A stretch of DNA of 64,000 bases from Mycobacterium sp. 1245111.1 (lineage in GTDB: Bacteria > Actinomycetota > Actinomycetes > Mycobacteriales > Mycobacteriaceae). Below the pieces are notes generated by a model. The model did not search any database and was not told where the DNA came from. It worked only from the letters and a program-made list of their open reading frames with translations. The position numbers were made by a program, and so were the translations under genes. Shown piece by piece: positions 25,710-34,773 of this stretch. The stretch spans positions 1 through 64,000 of the forward strand of contig NZ_LZLV01000025.1 of NCBI RefSeq assembly GCF_001673405.1, in the 5' to 3' direction. Every line of letters starts with the position of its first letter. Within the stretch, counting starts at the first letter, position 1.

Positions 25710-26099
25710 ATGGGAGCATTCGTCATCCGGGCAGGGCTCACCGGATTCGCGCTGTGGGTGGTCACCAAGGTCGTCCACGGGCTGTACTTCGTCGGCGGCG
25801 ACACCCGCCTGCAGCGGGTCGGCATCATCTTCGTCGTCGCGGTGGTTTTCGGGCTGGTCAACGCCTTCATCAAGCCCGTCGTGCAGATCCTGTCGATCCC
25901 CCTCTACATCCTCACGCTCGGTCTGTTCCACATCGTCGTCAATGCGCTGATGTTGTGGATCACGGCGTGGATCACCGAGAACACCACGCATTGGGGCCTG
26001 GTCATCGACCAGTTCTGGTGGACGGCGATCAAGGCGGCGATCGTCCTGTCGATCGTCAGCTGGGTGCTGTCGCTGGTGGTACGCGGCGCGCGGCGCTGA
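25710..26099 (+). CDS. YvlD/phage-holin-family four-helix membrane protein
   Basis: A 129-residue membrane protein with about four hydrophobic segments. It has the family signature FVVAVVFGLVNAFIKPVVQI and ILTLGLFHIVVNALMLW. Such proteins are called phage holin family in databases, but they are chromosomal and of unknown role; nothing phage-like surrounds it. The ATG at 25710 is chosen because no earlier start gives a membrane-compatible N-terminus, and the -10 sits 7 nt upstream. Confidence 0.87.
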   Translation: MGAFVIRAGLTGFALWVVTKVVHGLYFVGGDTRLQRVGIIFVVAVVFGLVNAFIKPVVQILSIPLYILTLGLFHIVVNALMLWITAWITENTTHWGLVIDQFWWTAIKAAIVLSIVSWVLSLVVRGARR

Positions 26100-26115
26100 C
26101 CGGCACACTGGACAC

Positions 26116-26979
26116 ATGCCTGAGCTTCCCGAAGTCGAGGCGCTGGCCGACTACCTCCGCCAGCACGCCGTAGGCAAGACCGTCGGCCGCGTCGACGTCT
26201 CCGCGCTGTCGGTGCTCAAGACCTTCGACCCGCCGATCAACGCCCTGCACGGCCTGACCGTCACCGGCGCAGACCGGTGGGGCAAATACCTCGGCATGCG
26301 GGCCGGCGAGCTGATCCTGATCACCCATCTGTCCCGAGCCGGCTGGCTGCGCTGGTCGGACAAGCTGGCGCCGGCACCGCTCAAACCCGGAAAGGGCCCG
26401 ATCGCGCTGCGCGTCCACCTGGGCCCTCCCGGCGAAGCCCCGGGCTTCGACCTCACCGAGGCGGGCACCCAGAAGCGGCTGGCGGTGTGGCTCGTCGACG
26501 ACCCGCAGAAGGTCCCCGGCATCGCCGGCCTGGGACCCGACGCGTTGCAGCTGTCCGTCGAAGACCTCGCCGCGCTGTTGGCCGGCAACACCGGCCGGAT
26601 CAAGGGCGTGATCACCGACCAGAAGGTCATCGCCGGCATCGGCAACGCCTACAGCGACGAGATCCTGCACGTCGCCAAGCTGTCGCCGTTCGCCACCGCC
26701 GGGAAACTCACCGAGGCCCAACTCGCGGCGCTCTACGACGCCATGGTGTCGGTGCTCTCGGACGCGGTGTCGCGATCGGTGGGCCAGCAGGCCGCGACGT
26801 TGAAGGGCGAGAAGCGCTCCGGCATGCGGGTACACGCCCGCACCGGCCTACCGTGCCCGGTCTGCGGTGACACGGTTCGCGAAGTGTCGTTTGCCGACAA
26901 GTCGTTTCAGTACTGCCCGACGTGTCAGACCGGTGGCAAGGTGCTGGCCGACCGGCGGATGTCGCGTCTGCTGAAATAA
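26116..26979 (+). CDS. Formamidopyrimidine-DNA glycosylase family protein (Fpg2/Nei-like)
   Basis: A base-excision repair glycosylase of 287 residues. The catalytic N-terminal Pro is present (MPELPEVEALADYL), the helix-two-turn-helix region reads KVIAGIGNAYSDEILHVAKL, and a C-terminal four-Cys zinc finger reads CPVCGDTVREV...QYCPTC. It corresponds to M. tuberculosis Rv0944, which I recall lacks the N-terminal half; here the gene is full length with its catalytic residues. The SDR gene follows 4 bp after its stop. Confidence 0.92.
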   Translation: MPELPEVEALADYLRQHAVGKTVGRVDVSALSVLKTFDPPINALHGLTVTGADRWGKYLGMRAGELILITHLSRAGWLRWSDKLAPAPLKPGKGPIALRVHLGPPGEAPGFDLTEAGTQKRLAVWLVDDPQKVPGIAGLGPDALQLSVEDLAALLAGNTGRIKGVITDQKVIAGIGNAYSDEILHVAKLSPFATAGKLTEAQLAALYDAMVSVLSDAVSRSVGQQAATLKGEKRSGMRVHARTGLPCPVCGDTVREVSFADKSFQYCPTCQTGGKVLADRRMSRLLK

Positions 26980-26983
26980 GCGG

Positions 26984-27733
26984 ATGACTCGGCAGAAGAT
27001 CCTCATCACCGGGGCCAGTTCGGGCCTGGGCGCCGGGATGGCCCGCGCCTTCGCCGCCAAGGGTCGCGACCTGGCGCTGTGCGCCCGTCGCACCGAACGG
27101 CTCGAGGAGCTCAAAGACGAACTCGTGCAACGGTATCCGGGGTCCAAGGTGGCGATTGCGGCCCTGGATGTCAACGACCACGACCAGGTGCCCAAGGTGT
27201 TCGCGGAGCTGTCCGACGCTCTGGGCGGCATCGACCGGGTGATCGTCAACGCCGGCATCGGCAAGGGCGCGAAGCTGGGATCCGGCAAGTTATGGGCCAA
27301 TAAGGCGACCATCGAAACCAATTTGGTTGCGGCGCTGGTGCAGATCGAAACCGCGCTGGAGATGTTCAAGGCGCAGGGGTCGGGGCACCTGGTGCTGATC
27401 TCGTCGGTGCTCGGGGCGCGGGGTGTGCCCGGCGTGAAGGCGGCCTACGCGGCAAGCAAGGCGGGCGTGAGCTCGCTCGGCGAATCGCTGCGTGCCGAAT
27501 ACGCCAAGGGCCCGATCGCCGTGTCGGTGATGGAGCCGGGCTACATCGAGTCGGAGATGACGGCCAAATCGCAGAGCACAATGTTGATGGTGGACAACGA
27601 AACTGGTGTCAAGTCCCTCGTTGCGGCCATTGAACGTGAGCCCGGTCGCGCGGCGGTGCCGTGGTGGCCGTGGGCCCCGCTGGTCCGGCTGCTGCGGGTG
27701 ATGCCCCTGTCGCTGGCCAAGCGGTTCTCTTAG
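26984..27733 (+). CDS. Short-chain dehydrogenase (Rv0945-like)
   Basis: A 249-residue classical SDR: TGASSGLGAGMARAFAAKGR cofactor motif at the N-terminus, NAGIG, and catalytic SSVLGARGVPGVKAAYAASK (Ser, Tyr, Lys). The ATG lies 4 bp after the fpg2 stop, so the genes are an operon, as with Rv0944-Rv0945. A C-terminal hydrophobic stretch (WWPWAPLVRLLRVMPLSLAK) may associate with membranes. Substrate unknown. Confidence 0.9.
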   Translation: MTRQKILITGASSGLGAGMARAFAAKGRDLALCARRTERLEELKDELVQRYPGSKVAIAALDVNDHDQVPKVFAELSDALGGIDRVIVNAGIGKGAKLGSGKLWANKATIETNLVAALVQIETALEMFKAQGSGHLVLISSVLGARGVPGVKAAYAASKAGVSSLGESLRAEYAKGPIAVSVMEPGYIESEMTAKSQSTMLMVDNETGVKSLVAAIEREPGRAAVPWWPWAPLVRLLRVMPLSLAKRFS

Positions 27734-27736
27734 CCG

Positions 27737-29056
27737 TCAATGCGCCGCTGACGTGTAATGTGCTGCGTCAGTGGTGAATTCGGGTTTTCCGTAGGTAGCT
27801 AGCCGAAGCTTGAGCAGCCCTATGACGTAGGCGTCGGTGATGTCCCGCAGCACCGGCATGCGACTGGCCTGCTGAACGGCGGTGAAACGCCCGATGATGA
27901 AGGGTGCAGTGAGGGCCACCCACAGGAGATCCGTCGATCCGAGTGAAACGCCCATCGCCTCGGCGACGTCGCGGTCACCACCGCAGAATGTGCGGACGAA
28001 CGTGAGCTTGCTGAAACTCCTTTCGACGGCTTCGGCGCACCGGTCGAACATAGTGGTGTTGGGGCGCAGATACGCCGCCATCGTGCCGCTGACGAGTTCG
28101 CGGCAGATGTCGTCGAATCCGTCGCGCAGCAGTGCCGAGCGCGCGTGCATGACGTGCATGATGTCGGTGGGTTCCGAGGGCAGCAGTTCCGGCGGCAGGC
28201 CGAGCAGAAAGCAGCGGTACCTAGCGAATTCGACGACGGCCCGCTCTTCTTTGGTGAACGTCGTCCGGCCCTGCTGGCGGGCCTTGCGGGCCAACAGGTA
28301 CTGGCCGATCATTCCGGCGGGCATCTGGTCGACCTGCGGCACCGGCATCCCGTAGACAGCTGTGTCCCACTTGTCGGATTTCTTCAGGGCGTTGTAGCGG
28401 ACCATCGAGTGCATCAACCGGACCATGGCGGCGGCTTCGAAGCCGGGGCCGTAACGGTCGAGCGCGCCGGGCAGGGTGGTGACGGCGAAGAAACTGGCCG
28501 TCTCGTTGACCCGACGGGCGGCCCGCTTGCCCGAGAGCGCACCGGTCAGGGCCATCGGCAACGCGGCGTAGGTGTTGGTGAATGTCGCGATGAAGGCTCC
28601 CCGGGTGATAAAGGGGGCCAGCAGCGCCGCGGGAATTCGCTCCTGCCGAGCGCCTTCGCGAACCAGGTCGAAGTCGATCCACTCCGGGGTGGCCTCCATG
28701 GCGGCGATGAATGCCGCGAGCTCGGAAGGCGCGTGGGGCACGGCATCGATGCCCTCGCGGCAGGCGGTCTTGAGCATGTCGATCAGCTGCGCGACGCTGT
28801 GTGTATTCATCAGCGCCGCATAGGGATCGGCGACAACGTCACCGAGCATGGTGGCCGTGCTGATCAATTCGAGGACGCGGTCGTCTTCGAGGATCGGGGC
28901 GCGGTCAGCAACCCAGGTCGGCAGGGCCGAGTCGACGTCGGGCTCCGTGGCCAGCCGATTCGGCTGCCGTTCGAAGTCGAAGTCGCCGTAGAGGTCGGGC
29001 TGCAGATCGCGTTGGCTGCGGACGCGCTGAGCAAGTTCGGGGTAATACGAGACCAT
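27737..29056 (-). CDS. DUF2236 / MpaB-type oxygenase family protein
   Basis: A 439-residue protein of the DUF2236 family (related to mycobacterial latex-clearing/MpaB-like haem oxygenases). It shows ALLAPFITRGAFIATFTNTY, ETASFFAVTTLPG, MVRYNALKKSDKWD and a conserved His pair (DIMHVMHARSALLRDG). The ATG at 29056 has an excellent GGAGGTTGTG upstream; a GTG one codon earlier is also possible. It is divergent from a TetR gene, with overlapping palindromes between them, so repression by that regulator is likely. Confidence 0.82.
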   Translation of the reverse strand: MVSYYPELAQRVRSQRDLQPDLYGDFDFERQPNRLATEPDVDSALPTWVADRAPILEDDRVLELISTATMLGDVVADPYAALMNTHSVAQLIDMLKTACREGIDAVPHAPSELAAFIAAMEATPEWIDFDLVREGARQERIPAALLAPFITRGAFIATFTNTYAALPMALTGALSGKRAARRVNETASFFAVTTLPGALDRYGPGFEAAAMVRLMHSMVRYNALKKSDKWDTAVYGMPVPQVDQMPAGMIGQYLLARKARQQGRTTFTKEERAVVEFARYRCFLLGLPPELLPSEPTDIMHVMHARSALLRDGFDDICRELVSGTMAAYLRPNTTMFDRCAEAVERSFSKLTFVRTFCGGDRDVAEAMGVSLGSTDLLWVALTAPFIIGRFTAVQQASRMPVLRDITDAYVIGLLKLRLATYGKPEFTTDAAHYTSAAH

Positions 29057-29069
29057 CACAACCTCCGGC

Positions 29070-29110
29070 TAACTAACAGTTAGTGAGTAATACTCACAAG
29101 TTGTTAGTTA
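29070..29110. promoter_or_regulatory. Nested palindromes in the DUF2236/TetR divergent promoter
   Basis: ACTAAC-A-GTTAGT (29072-29084), GTGAGTA-A-TACTCAC (29083-29097) and the wider arms TAACTAAC (29070-29077) / GTTAGTTA (29103-29110) all lie between the divergent starts. They are good candidates for the TetR operator. Confidence 0.6.
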
Positions 29111-29727
29111 TGCTGTCAAGGGTGACCACCCTGGACATCACGAAGCGGCGCATGACCGCCGAGCGGCGCCGCGAACAGATGCTCGACGTCACGCATGCGA
29201 TCGTCGACGCCGAAGGGTTCCACGCGGCGACACCCAACCGCATCGCGGAAGCGGCCGGCATCGACCGATCGTTGATCTATCAGAAGTTCGGTGACTTGGC
29301 CGGTCTGTTCGTCGAACTGATCGACCGTGAGGCCGCACGGGCCGGCGCGCAGTTCGCCGAGGCGATCTCCGGATTGGATGCGGGCGCCGAGGATCAGTCA
29401 CTGGTGCTCGCGTTCGACGGTGTGCTGGCCGCTGTCGACGCCCATCCGGCGACGTGGCGGCTGTTCTTGTTCCCGCCGCAAGGCGCTCCGCCGGAGTTGT
29501 ACGAGCGGCTCGCCCAGGCGCAGAACGTGGTGCTGCAGTTCTTCGTCCGTGAATTGCTGCGCCACAACCCTGAGCTGCATGAGCCGGAATACACCGCGCG
29601 GGTGCTGCACGCGGCCGGACGCGAATTGCTGCAGCTACACCTCAGCGAGCCGACGTCCGCGACCGCGGAACGTCTGCGCACCTTTGTCCGGAAATTCGGT
29701 TCGGAACTCTCGCAGCCGGCGACCTAG
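29110..29727 (+). CDS. TetR/AcrR-family transcriptional regulator
   Basis: A 205-residue regulator with an N-terminal HTH ([40 protein letters not shown]) and a ligand-binding C-terminal domain. The start is uncertain: GTG 29083, ATG 29110 or GTG 29122 are in frame. I prefer 29110 because 29083 lies inside the palindromic operator. It probably represses the divergent DUF2236 gene and itself. Its TAG shares a CTAG with the stop of convergent pgi. Confidence 0.88.
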   Translation: MLSRVTTLDITKRRMTAERRREQMLDVTHAIVDAEGFHAATPNRIAEAAGIDRSLIYQKFGDLAGLFVELIDREAARAGAQFAEAISGLDAGAEDQSLVLAFDGVLAAVDAHPATWRLFLFPPQGAPPELYERLAQAQNVVLQFFVRELLRHNPELHEPEYTARVLHAAGRELLQLHLSEPTSATAERLRTFVRKFGSELSQPAT

Positions 29728-31388
29728 CCGGCCCGGCCGCGCTCGGCGCGGTAGCGCCGGATCAGAGTGTCGGTCGAACTGTCGGATTGTGCTGCCGGAG
29801 CGCCATCTTCGGTGATCACCGGCAGCAGCGCCTTGGCCTGCGTCTTGCCCAACTCGACGCCCCACTGGTCGAACGAGTCGATGCCCCAGATCACGCCCTC
29901 GGTGAAGACCTGATGCTCGTAGAGCGCGATCAACTGGCCGACCACCGATGGGGTGAGCCGGGTGGCCAGGATAGAGGTCGTCGGGCGGTTGCCCGGCATC
30001 ACCTTGTGCGGCACCACATCTGCCGCGGTGCCCTCGGCGGCGATCTCGTCGGCGGTCTTGCCGAAGGCCAGTACCTGCGTCTGGGCGAAGAAATTGCTCA
30101 TCAGCAGGTCATGCATGCTGCCGGTGCCGTCCATCGTGGGCAGGTCGTCGGTGGGCTGGCTGAAGCCGATGAAGTCGGCCGGTACCAGCCGGGTGCCCTG
30201 GTGCAGAAGTTGGTAGAACGCGTGCTGGCCGTTGGTTCCCGGCTCGCCCCAGAAGATTTCGCCGGTGTCGGTGGTCACCGGGCTGCCGTCGGCGCGGACC
30301 GACTTGCCGTTGGACTCCATCGTCAACTGCTGCAGATAGGCGGCGAAGCGGGCCAGGTCGTTGGAGTACGGCAGCACCGCGCGCGCCTGCGCGTCGAAGA
30401 AGTCGGAGTACCACAGCCCGATCAGCCCGAGCAGCGCGGGCGCATTGGATCCCAGCGGCGCGGTGCGGAAGTGCTCGTCGACGATGTGGAATCCGGACAG
30501 GAAGTCCGCGAACGCTTCTCGGCCGATCACGGCCATCACCGAGAGGCCGATCGCCGAGTCGACCGAATATCGTCCACCGACCCAGTCCCAGAACCCGAAC
30601 ATGTTGGCCGTGTCGATGCCGAACTCGTCGACCAGCTTCTTGTTGGTGGAGACCGCCACGAAATGCTTGGCTACCGCATCGTCGCCGAGCGCGTCGGTCA
30701 GCCAGCGCCGCGCCGCGGTCGCGTTGGTGAGTGTCTCCAGCGTGGTAAAGGTCTTCGACGCGATGACGAAAAGCGTTGTGGCCGGGTCTAAGTCGGCCAG
30801 CTTGGCGATCAGGTCGGCCGGGTCGACGTTGGAGACGAAGCGCGCCGAGATGCCGGCGTCGGCGTAGTGCCGCAGCGCCTGGTACACCATCACCGGTCCG
30901 AGGTCCGAGCCGCCGATCCCGATGTTGACGACGGTGCTGATCCGCTTACCGGTGGCGCCGGTCCACTCGCCGCTGCGCAGCCGATCGGTGAAATCGCCCA
31001 TCCGGTCCAGTACTTCGTGCACATCGGCGACGACGTTCTGTCCGTCGACGGTCAACGACGCATCGCGCGGTAGCCGTAGCGCGGTGTGCAGCACGGCGCG
31101 GTCTTCGGAGACGTTGATGTGCGTCCCGTCGAACATCGCGTCGCGGTGTCGCTCGAGGTGAGCCGCGTGGGCGAGGTCGATCAGCAGCTTCAGCGTGTCG
31201 CGGTTGATGCGGTGCTTGCTGTAGTCGATGTACAGATCACCGACGGTGAGGTTGAACTCGCGGCCGCGGTCGGGGTCTTCGTCGAAAAACTCCCGCAGAT
31301 GCGTCTCGCCGATCTGCCGGTGATGCTGCTGCAACGCCTTCCATGCCGGGGTCGCTGAGATGTCGGGAATCTGTTCAACCGCAGTCAT
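29724..31388 (-). CDS. pgi: Glucose-6-phosphate isomerase
   Basis: Interconverts glucose-6-phosphate and fructose-6-phosphate in glycolysis/gluconeogenesis. The 554-residue product has the PGI signatures [44 protein letters not shown] and [14 protein letters not shown]. The catalytic Glu/His are in context ([20 protein letters not shown]). The ATG at 31388 gives [22 protein letters not shown] lies 6 nt upstream. Order aroQ-pgi matches Rv0948c-Rv0946c. Confidence 0.97.
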   Translation of the reverse strand: MTAVEQIPDISATPAWKALQQHHRQIGETHLREFFDEDPDRGREFNLTVGDLYIDYSKHRINRDTLKLLIDLAHAAHLERHRDAMFDGTHINVSEDRAVLHTALRLPRDASLTVDGQNVVADVHEVLDRMGDFTDRLRSGEWTGATGKRISTVVNIGIGGSDLGPVMVYQALRHYADAGISARFVSNVDPADLIAKLADLDPATTLFVIASKTFTTLETLTNATAARRWLTDALGDDAVAKHFVAVSTNKKLVDEFGIDTANMFGFWDWVGGRYSVDSAIGLSVMAVIGREAFADFLSGFHIVDEHFRTAPLGSNAPALLGLIGLWYSDFFDAQARAVLPYSNDLARFAAYLQQLTMESNGKSVRADGSPVTTDTGEIFWGEPGTNGQHAFYQLLHQGTRLVPADFIGFSQPTDDLPTMDGTGSMHDLLMSNFFAQTQVLAFGKTADEIAAEGTAADVVPHKVMPGNRPTTSILATRLTPSVVGQLIALYEHQVFTEGVIWGIDSFDQWGVELGKTQAKALLPVITEDGAPAAQSDSSTDTLIRRYRAERGRAG

Positions 31389-31394
31389 CCCTCG

Positions 31395-31400
31395 ACCCTA
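31395..31400 (-). promoter_or_regulatory. -10 hexamer (leaderless type) of pgi
   Basis: TAGGGT on the minus strand, 6 nt before the ATG at 31388. Confidence 0.35.
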
Positions 31401-31426
31401 GCGGTGTCGACGAGGACGCGACGGGG

Positions 31427-31735
31427 TCAGTGACCGAGCCGGCCGCGGCCCAGCCTGAGTAGCAGCATGGCCAGGTCTTTGCCCTCCGGACCGAGTTCGC
31501 TGTAGCGCTCGATGACCTTCATCTCGCGGCTGTGCACCAGGCGGGTACCGCCGGAGGCCATCCGGGCCTTGCCGATCGCCCGGGATACCTCGGCGCGGCG
31601 CTTGACCGCGGCCAGGATCTCGGCGTCGAGTCGATCGATTTCGAGCCGCAGCTCGTCGATGTCAACGGGGTGTTCTGTTTCGATGGTCATTTCGGACTCC
31701 GAATTCTCGTTGTGTGGAGGTGGTTGCGGTGTCAT
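31427..31735 (-). CDS. aroQ: Chorismate mutase (AroQ-delta, Rv0948c-like)
   Basis: Converts chorismate to prephenate for Phe/Tyr synthesis, and is activated by complex formation with DAHP synthase in M. tuberculosis. The 102-residue product shows DELRLEIDRLDAEILAAVKR, RAEVSRAIGKARMASGGTRL and the C-terminal LRLGRGRLGH used for the DAHP synthase contact. The ATG at 31735 matches the length of the M. tuberculosis protein; an internal ATG at 31690 would give an ~87-residue form, near the structural core. Confidence 0.92.
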   Translation of the reverse strand: MTPQPPPHNENSESEMTIETEHPVDIDELRLEIDRLDAEILAAVKRRAEVSRAIGKARMASGGTRLVHSREMKVIERYSELGPEGKDLAMLLLRLGRGRLGH

Positions 31736-31761
31736 CCGATTTCGGGCCTCACACAAGAGAC

Positions 31762-31794
31762 GAGCCCCGGATCCGGAAGCGGACCGCGGGGCTC
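31762..31794. other. Strong hairpin in the aroQ-uvrD1 intergenic region
   Basis: GAGCCCCG pairs with CGGGGCTC, and inside it TCCG-GAAG-CGGA forms a second stem. No U-tract follows in either direction, so it is not a textbook terminator. It could be a leader structure or a processing site. The rest of the 31736-31981 gap shows nothing else clear. Confidence 0.4.
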
Positions 31795-31981
31795 TGGGAA
31801 GCAGCTAAACCACGGGCACCGCTGGCCGGTACCCGGAGAAAAATCGCCACTGCGCGTTGAGCACAAAATGAGTGTGCCACTTGCAAGCGTTCCGGCGCAA
31901 AGGTGTCGGCCAACGGCGGTAAATTGGGTCCGTCATGACCCCGCCGGCGACGATAGACGAGCTGTGCGATCGAAATGAGGT

Positions 31982-31987
31982 AGGAGG
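31982..31987 (+). promoter_or_regulatory. Strong ribosome binding site of uvrD1
   Basis: AGGAGG, continuing into AGC, lies 9 nt before ATC at 31997. No ATG, GTG or TTG in the uvrD1 frame exists between an in-frame stop at 31976 and a TTG at 32093, so this site points to a non-standard start codon. Confidence 0.6.
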
Positions 31988-31996
31988 AGCGGCGAC

Positions 31997-34327
31997 ATCA
32001 CCAGTGCGCACGTAACCGAATCCGAGACCGATCACCTTCTCGACGGACTCAACCCCCAACAGCGTCAGGCGGTCCTGCACGAGGGTTCGCCGTTGCTGAT
32101 CGTGGCCGGTGCCGGCTCGGGCAAGACGGCCGTGCTGACCCGTCGGATCGCCTACCTGCTGGCGGCGCGCGACGTTTCGCCGGGCCAGGTGCTGGCGATC
32201 ACCTTCACCAACAAGGCCGCCGCGGAGATGCGTGAGCGGGTGGCCACCCTGGTCGGCCCGCGGGCGCGGTCGATGTGGGTGTCGACGTTCCACTCGACCT
32301 GCGTGCGGATCCTGCGCAATCAGGCGTCGCTGATCTCGGGCCTGAACTCCAACTTCTCGATCTACGACGCCGACGACTCGCGGCGGCTGCTGCAGATGAT
32401 CGGCAAGGACATGGGCCTTGACATCAAGCGGTACTCACCGCGACTGCTGGCCAACGCGATCTCCAACTTGAAGAACGAGCTGATCGATCCGCCGCAGGCG
32501 CTGGCCAACCTGGCCGACGACGACCTCGCCGACGATCTGGCCCGCACCGTCGCCGCCGTCTACTCCGAATACCAACAGCGGTTGCGGGTGGCCAACGCGC
32601 TCGACTTCGACGACTTGATCGGCGAGACCGTCGCGGTGCTGCAGGCCTTCCCGCAGATCGCCGACCACTACCGTCGGCGCTTCCGGCACATCCTGGTCGA
32701 CGAGTATCAGGACACCAACCACGCGCAATACGTGCTGGTGCGCGAGTTGGTCGGCCGCGAGCTGGACGACGGCGAAGAAGGCGTGCCGCCCGGCGAGCTG
32801 TGCGTGGTCGGCGACGCTGACCAGTCGATCTACGCGTTCCGTGGCGCCACCATCCGCAACATCGAGGACTTCGAGCGCGACTACCCGAACGCCACGACGA
32901 TCCTGCTCGAGCAGAACTACCGCTCCACGCAGAACATCCTGTCGGCGGCCAACTCGGTGATTTCGCGCAACCCCGCCCGTCGGGACAAGCGGCTGTGGAC
33001 CGACGAGGGCGAGGGTGAGCTGATCGTCGGCTACGTCGCCGACAACGAGCACGACGAGGCACGCTTCATCGCCGAGGAAATCGACGCCCTGGTCGCCAAT
33101 GGCGGCATCACCTACAACGACGTGGCAGTCTTCTACCGCACCAACAACTCGTCGCGGTCGCTGGAAGAGGTGTTCATCCGCGCCGGTATCCCGTACAAAG
33201 TCGTTGGGGGAGTGCGGTTTTACGAGCGCAGGGAGATCCGCGACATCGTCGCCTATCTGAGGGTGCTGGACAACCCCGGCGACGCGGTCAGCCTGCGACG
33301 CATCTTGAACACGCCGCGACGCGGCATCGGCGACCGGGCCGAGGCGTGCGTCGCGGTGTACGCCGAGAACACCGGGTCGAGCTTCGCCGACGCGCTGGAG
33401 GCCGCGGCCGAAGGCAAGGTGCCGTTGTTGAACACCCGGTCCGCCAAGGCAATTGCGGGCTTCGTCGAGATGATGGACGAACTGCGCACCCGGCTCGCGT
33501 CGTGCGAGGGTGATCTCGGCGAGCTGGTCGAGGCGGTGCTGGAGCGCACCGGATACCGCGCCGAGTTGGAGTCGTCGTCCGATCCGCAGGACCTGGCGCG
33601 ACTGGACAACCTCAACGAACTCGTCAGCGTCGCACACGAATTCGCGACCGATCTGGCCAACGCCGAAGCTTTGGGAGCCGACCTCGACGACGAGGACGTG
33701 CCGGACACCGGCGTGCTCGCGCAATTCCTGGAGCGGGTGTCGCTTGTCGCCGACACCGACGAAATCCCTGAGCAGACAGCCGGTTTGGTGACCCTGATGA
33801 CGCTGCACACCGCCAAGGGGCTGGAGTTCCCGGTGGTGTTCGTCACCGGCTGGGAAGACGGCATGTTCCCGCACATGCGGGCCTTGGGCGATCCGACCGA
33901 GCTATCCGAGGAGCGCCGGCTGGCGTATGTGGGGATCACCCGAGCCCGTCAGCGACTCTTCGTCAGCCGGGCGAAGGTCCGGTCGTCGTGGGGGCAGCCG
34001 ATGCTCAACCCGGAATCGCGCTTCCTGCGCGAGATTCCGCAGGAGCTGATCGACTGGCGGCGCACCGACCCGACCCCGTCGTTCAGCGCGCCGGTGAGCG
34101 GAGCCGGTCGGTTCGGCACGCCGCGGCCGTCGCCCACCCGCAGCGGGGCGAGCAAGCGCCCGCTGCTGGTGCTGGAACCCGGCGACCGCGTCACCCACGA
34201 CAAGTACGGTCTGGGCCGCGTGGAAGAAGTGTCGGGCATCGGCGAATCGGCGATGTCACTGATCGACTTCGGCAGCTCGGGCCGCGTCAAGCTGATGCAC
34301 AACCACGCGCCGGTGGCCAAGCTCTAG
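31997..34327 (+). CDS. uvrD1: ATP-dependent DNA helicase UvrD1
   Basis: An SF1 helicase of nucleotide-excision repair that binds Ku in mycobacteria. It is ~776 residues, close to M. tuberculosis UvrD1 (771). The Q-motif LDGLNPQQRQAV, Walker A VAGAGSGKTAVLTRR, DEYQDTNHAQY (motif II), GDADQSIYAFRG (III), QNYRSTQNIL (IV), LMTLHTAKGLEFPVVF (V) and YVGITRARQRLFVSR (VI) are present, plus a Tudor-like C-terminus. The start is a problem: the first canonical codon (TTG 32093) would delete the Q-motif. ATC 31997 after a perfect AGGAGG is the best candidate; one base change would make it ATG. Confidence 0.93.
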   Translation: MTSAHVTESETDHLLDGLNPQQRQAVLHEGSPLLIVAGAGSGKTAVLTRRIAYLLAARDVSPGQVLAITFTNKAAAEMRERVATLVGPRARSMWVSTFHSTCVRILRNQASLISGLNSNFSIYDADDSRRLLQMIGKDMGLDIKRYSPRLLANAISNLKNELIDPPQALANLADDDLADDLARTVAAVYSEYQQRLRVANALDFDDLIGETVAVLQAFPQIADHYRRRFRHILVDEYQDTNHAQYVLVRELVGRELDDGEEGVPPGELCVVGDADQSIYAFRGATIRNIEDFERDYPNATTILLEQNYRSTQNILSAANSVISRNPARRDKRLWTDEGEGELIVGYVADNEHDEARFIAEEIDALVANGGITYNDVAVFYRTNNSSRSLEEVFIRAGIPYKVVGGVRFYERREIRDIVAYLRVLDNPGDAVSLRRILNTPRRGIGDRAEACVAVYAENTGSSFADALEAAAEGKVPLLNTRSAKAIAGFVEMMDELRTRLASCEGDLGELVEAVLERTGYRAELESSSDPQDLARLDNLNELVSVAHEFATDLANAEALGADLDDEDVPDTGVLAQFLERVSLVADTDEIPEQTAGLVTLMTLHTAKGLEFPVVFVTGWEDGMFPHMRALGDPTELSEERRLAYVGITRARQRLFVSRAKVRSSWGQPMLNPESRFLREIPQELIDWRRTDPTPSFSAPVSGAGRFGTPRPSPTRSGASKRPLLVLEPGDRVTHDKYGLGRVEEVSGIGESAMSLIDFGSSGRVKLMHNHAPVAKL

Positions 34328-34686
34328 CGCCGCGCGAGGTGCAGCAGGTAGCCCGCGGAAGTCATTGCGAGAAGCAGAAATACCGCGGGAAACGCGATGT
34401 TGTACAGGACTCCGGCCTTGATGTGGACGGCGATCGCGCCGACGAAGAACAGCGTCAGTCCCACGCCGGCCGCAACGCCGAGCCAGGGCATCGCAACCAG
34501 GCCGACGACCAGACCCACGGCGCCCGCCAGCTTCAACGTGGCGAGGTAGGGGATCGCGCCGACGGGGACGTGCACTTCGGCGGAATTCTTCAGGACAAAG
34601 CCTGCCTTGAGATAGTCGGCGACAGCGACGAACGCGGTGGCAACGATGCAGGTGACCGTGACGGCGAATGCGGGAACTAGGCTCAT
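34324..34686 (-). CDS. DoxX-family membrane protein
   Basis: A 120-residue protein with four hydrophobic helices. It has DoxX-like features: TAFVAVADYLKAGFVLKNSA, HVPVGAIPYLATLKLAGAVG, HIKAGVLYNIAFPAVFLLLA. The ATG at 34686 has AGGAGACG upstream. It diverges from an ECF41-type sigma gene, and a promoter matching the ECF41 consensus lies 57-83 bp upstream, so it is the probable target of that sigma factor. DoxX partners of ECF41 are known in other actinobacteria. It shares a CTAG with the uvrD1 stop. Confidence 0.87.
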   Translation of the reverse strand: MSLVPAFAVTVTCIVATAFVAVADYLKAGFVLKNSAEVHVPVGAIPYLATLKLAGAVGLVVGLVAMPWLGVAAGVGLTLFFVGAIAVHIKAGVLYNIAFPAVFLLLAMTSAGYLLHLARR

Positions 34687-34742
34687 GTGGACGTCTCCTC
34701 ATATCGGCGGACTCAGGGCGAGATTGGTGGTCTCATCCCCCC

Positions 34743-34769
34743 GACGTCTCACGCCCGGCAAAGGTGACA
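34743..34769 (-). promoter_or_regulatory. ECF41-type promoter for doxX
   Basis: On the minus strand TGTCACC, exactly 16 nt, then CGTC. The described ECF41 consensus is TGTCACA-N16-CGTC. A second TGTCACC lies 11 bp further upstream. Confidence 0.65.
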
Positions 34770-34773
34770 TCTG

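Noticed and set aside
25710..26099. Possible prophage remnant because of a phage-holin-family protein.
   Set aside because: The family is widespread and chromosomal; no other phage gene, integrase or att-like repeat is nearby.
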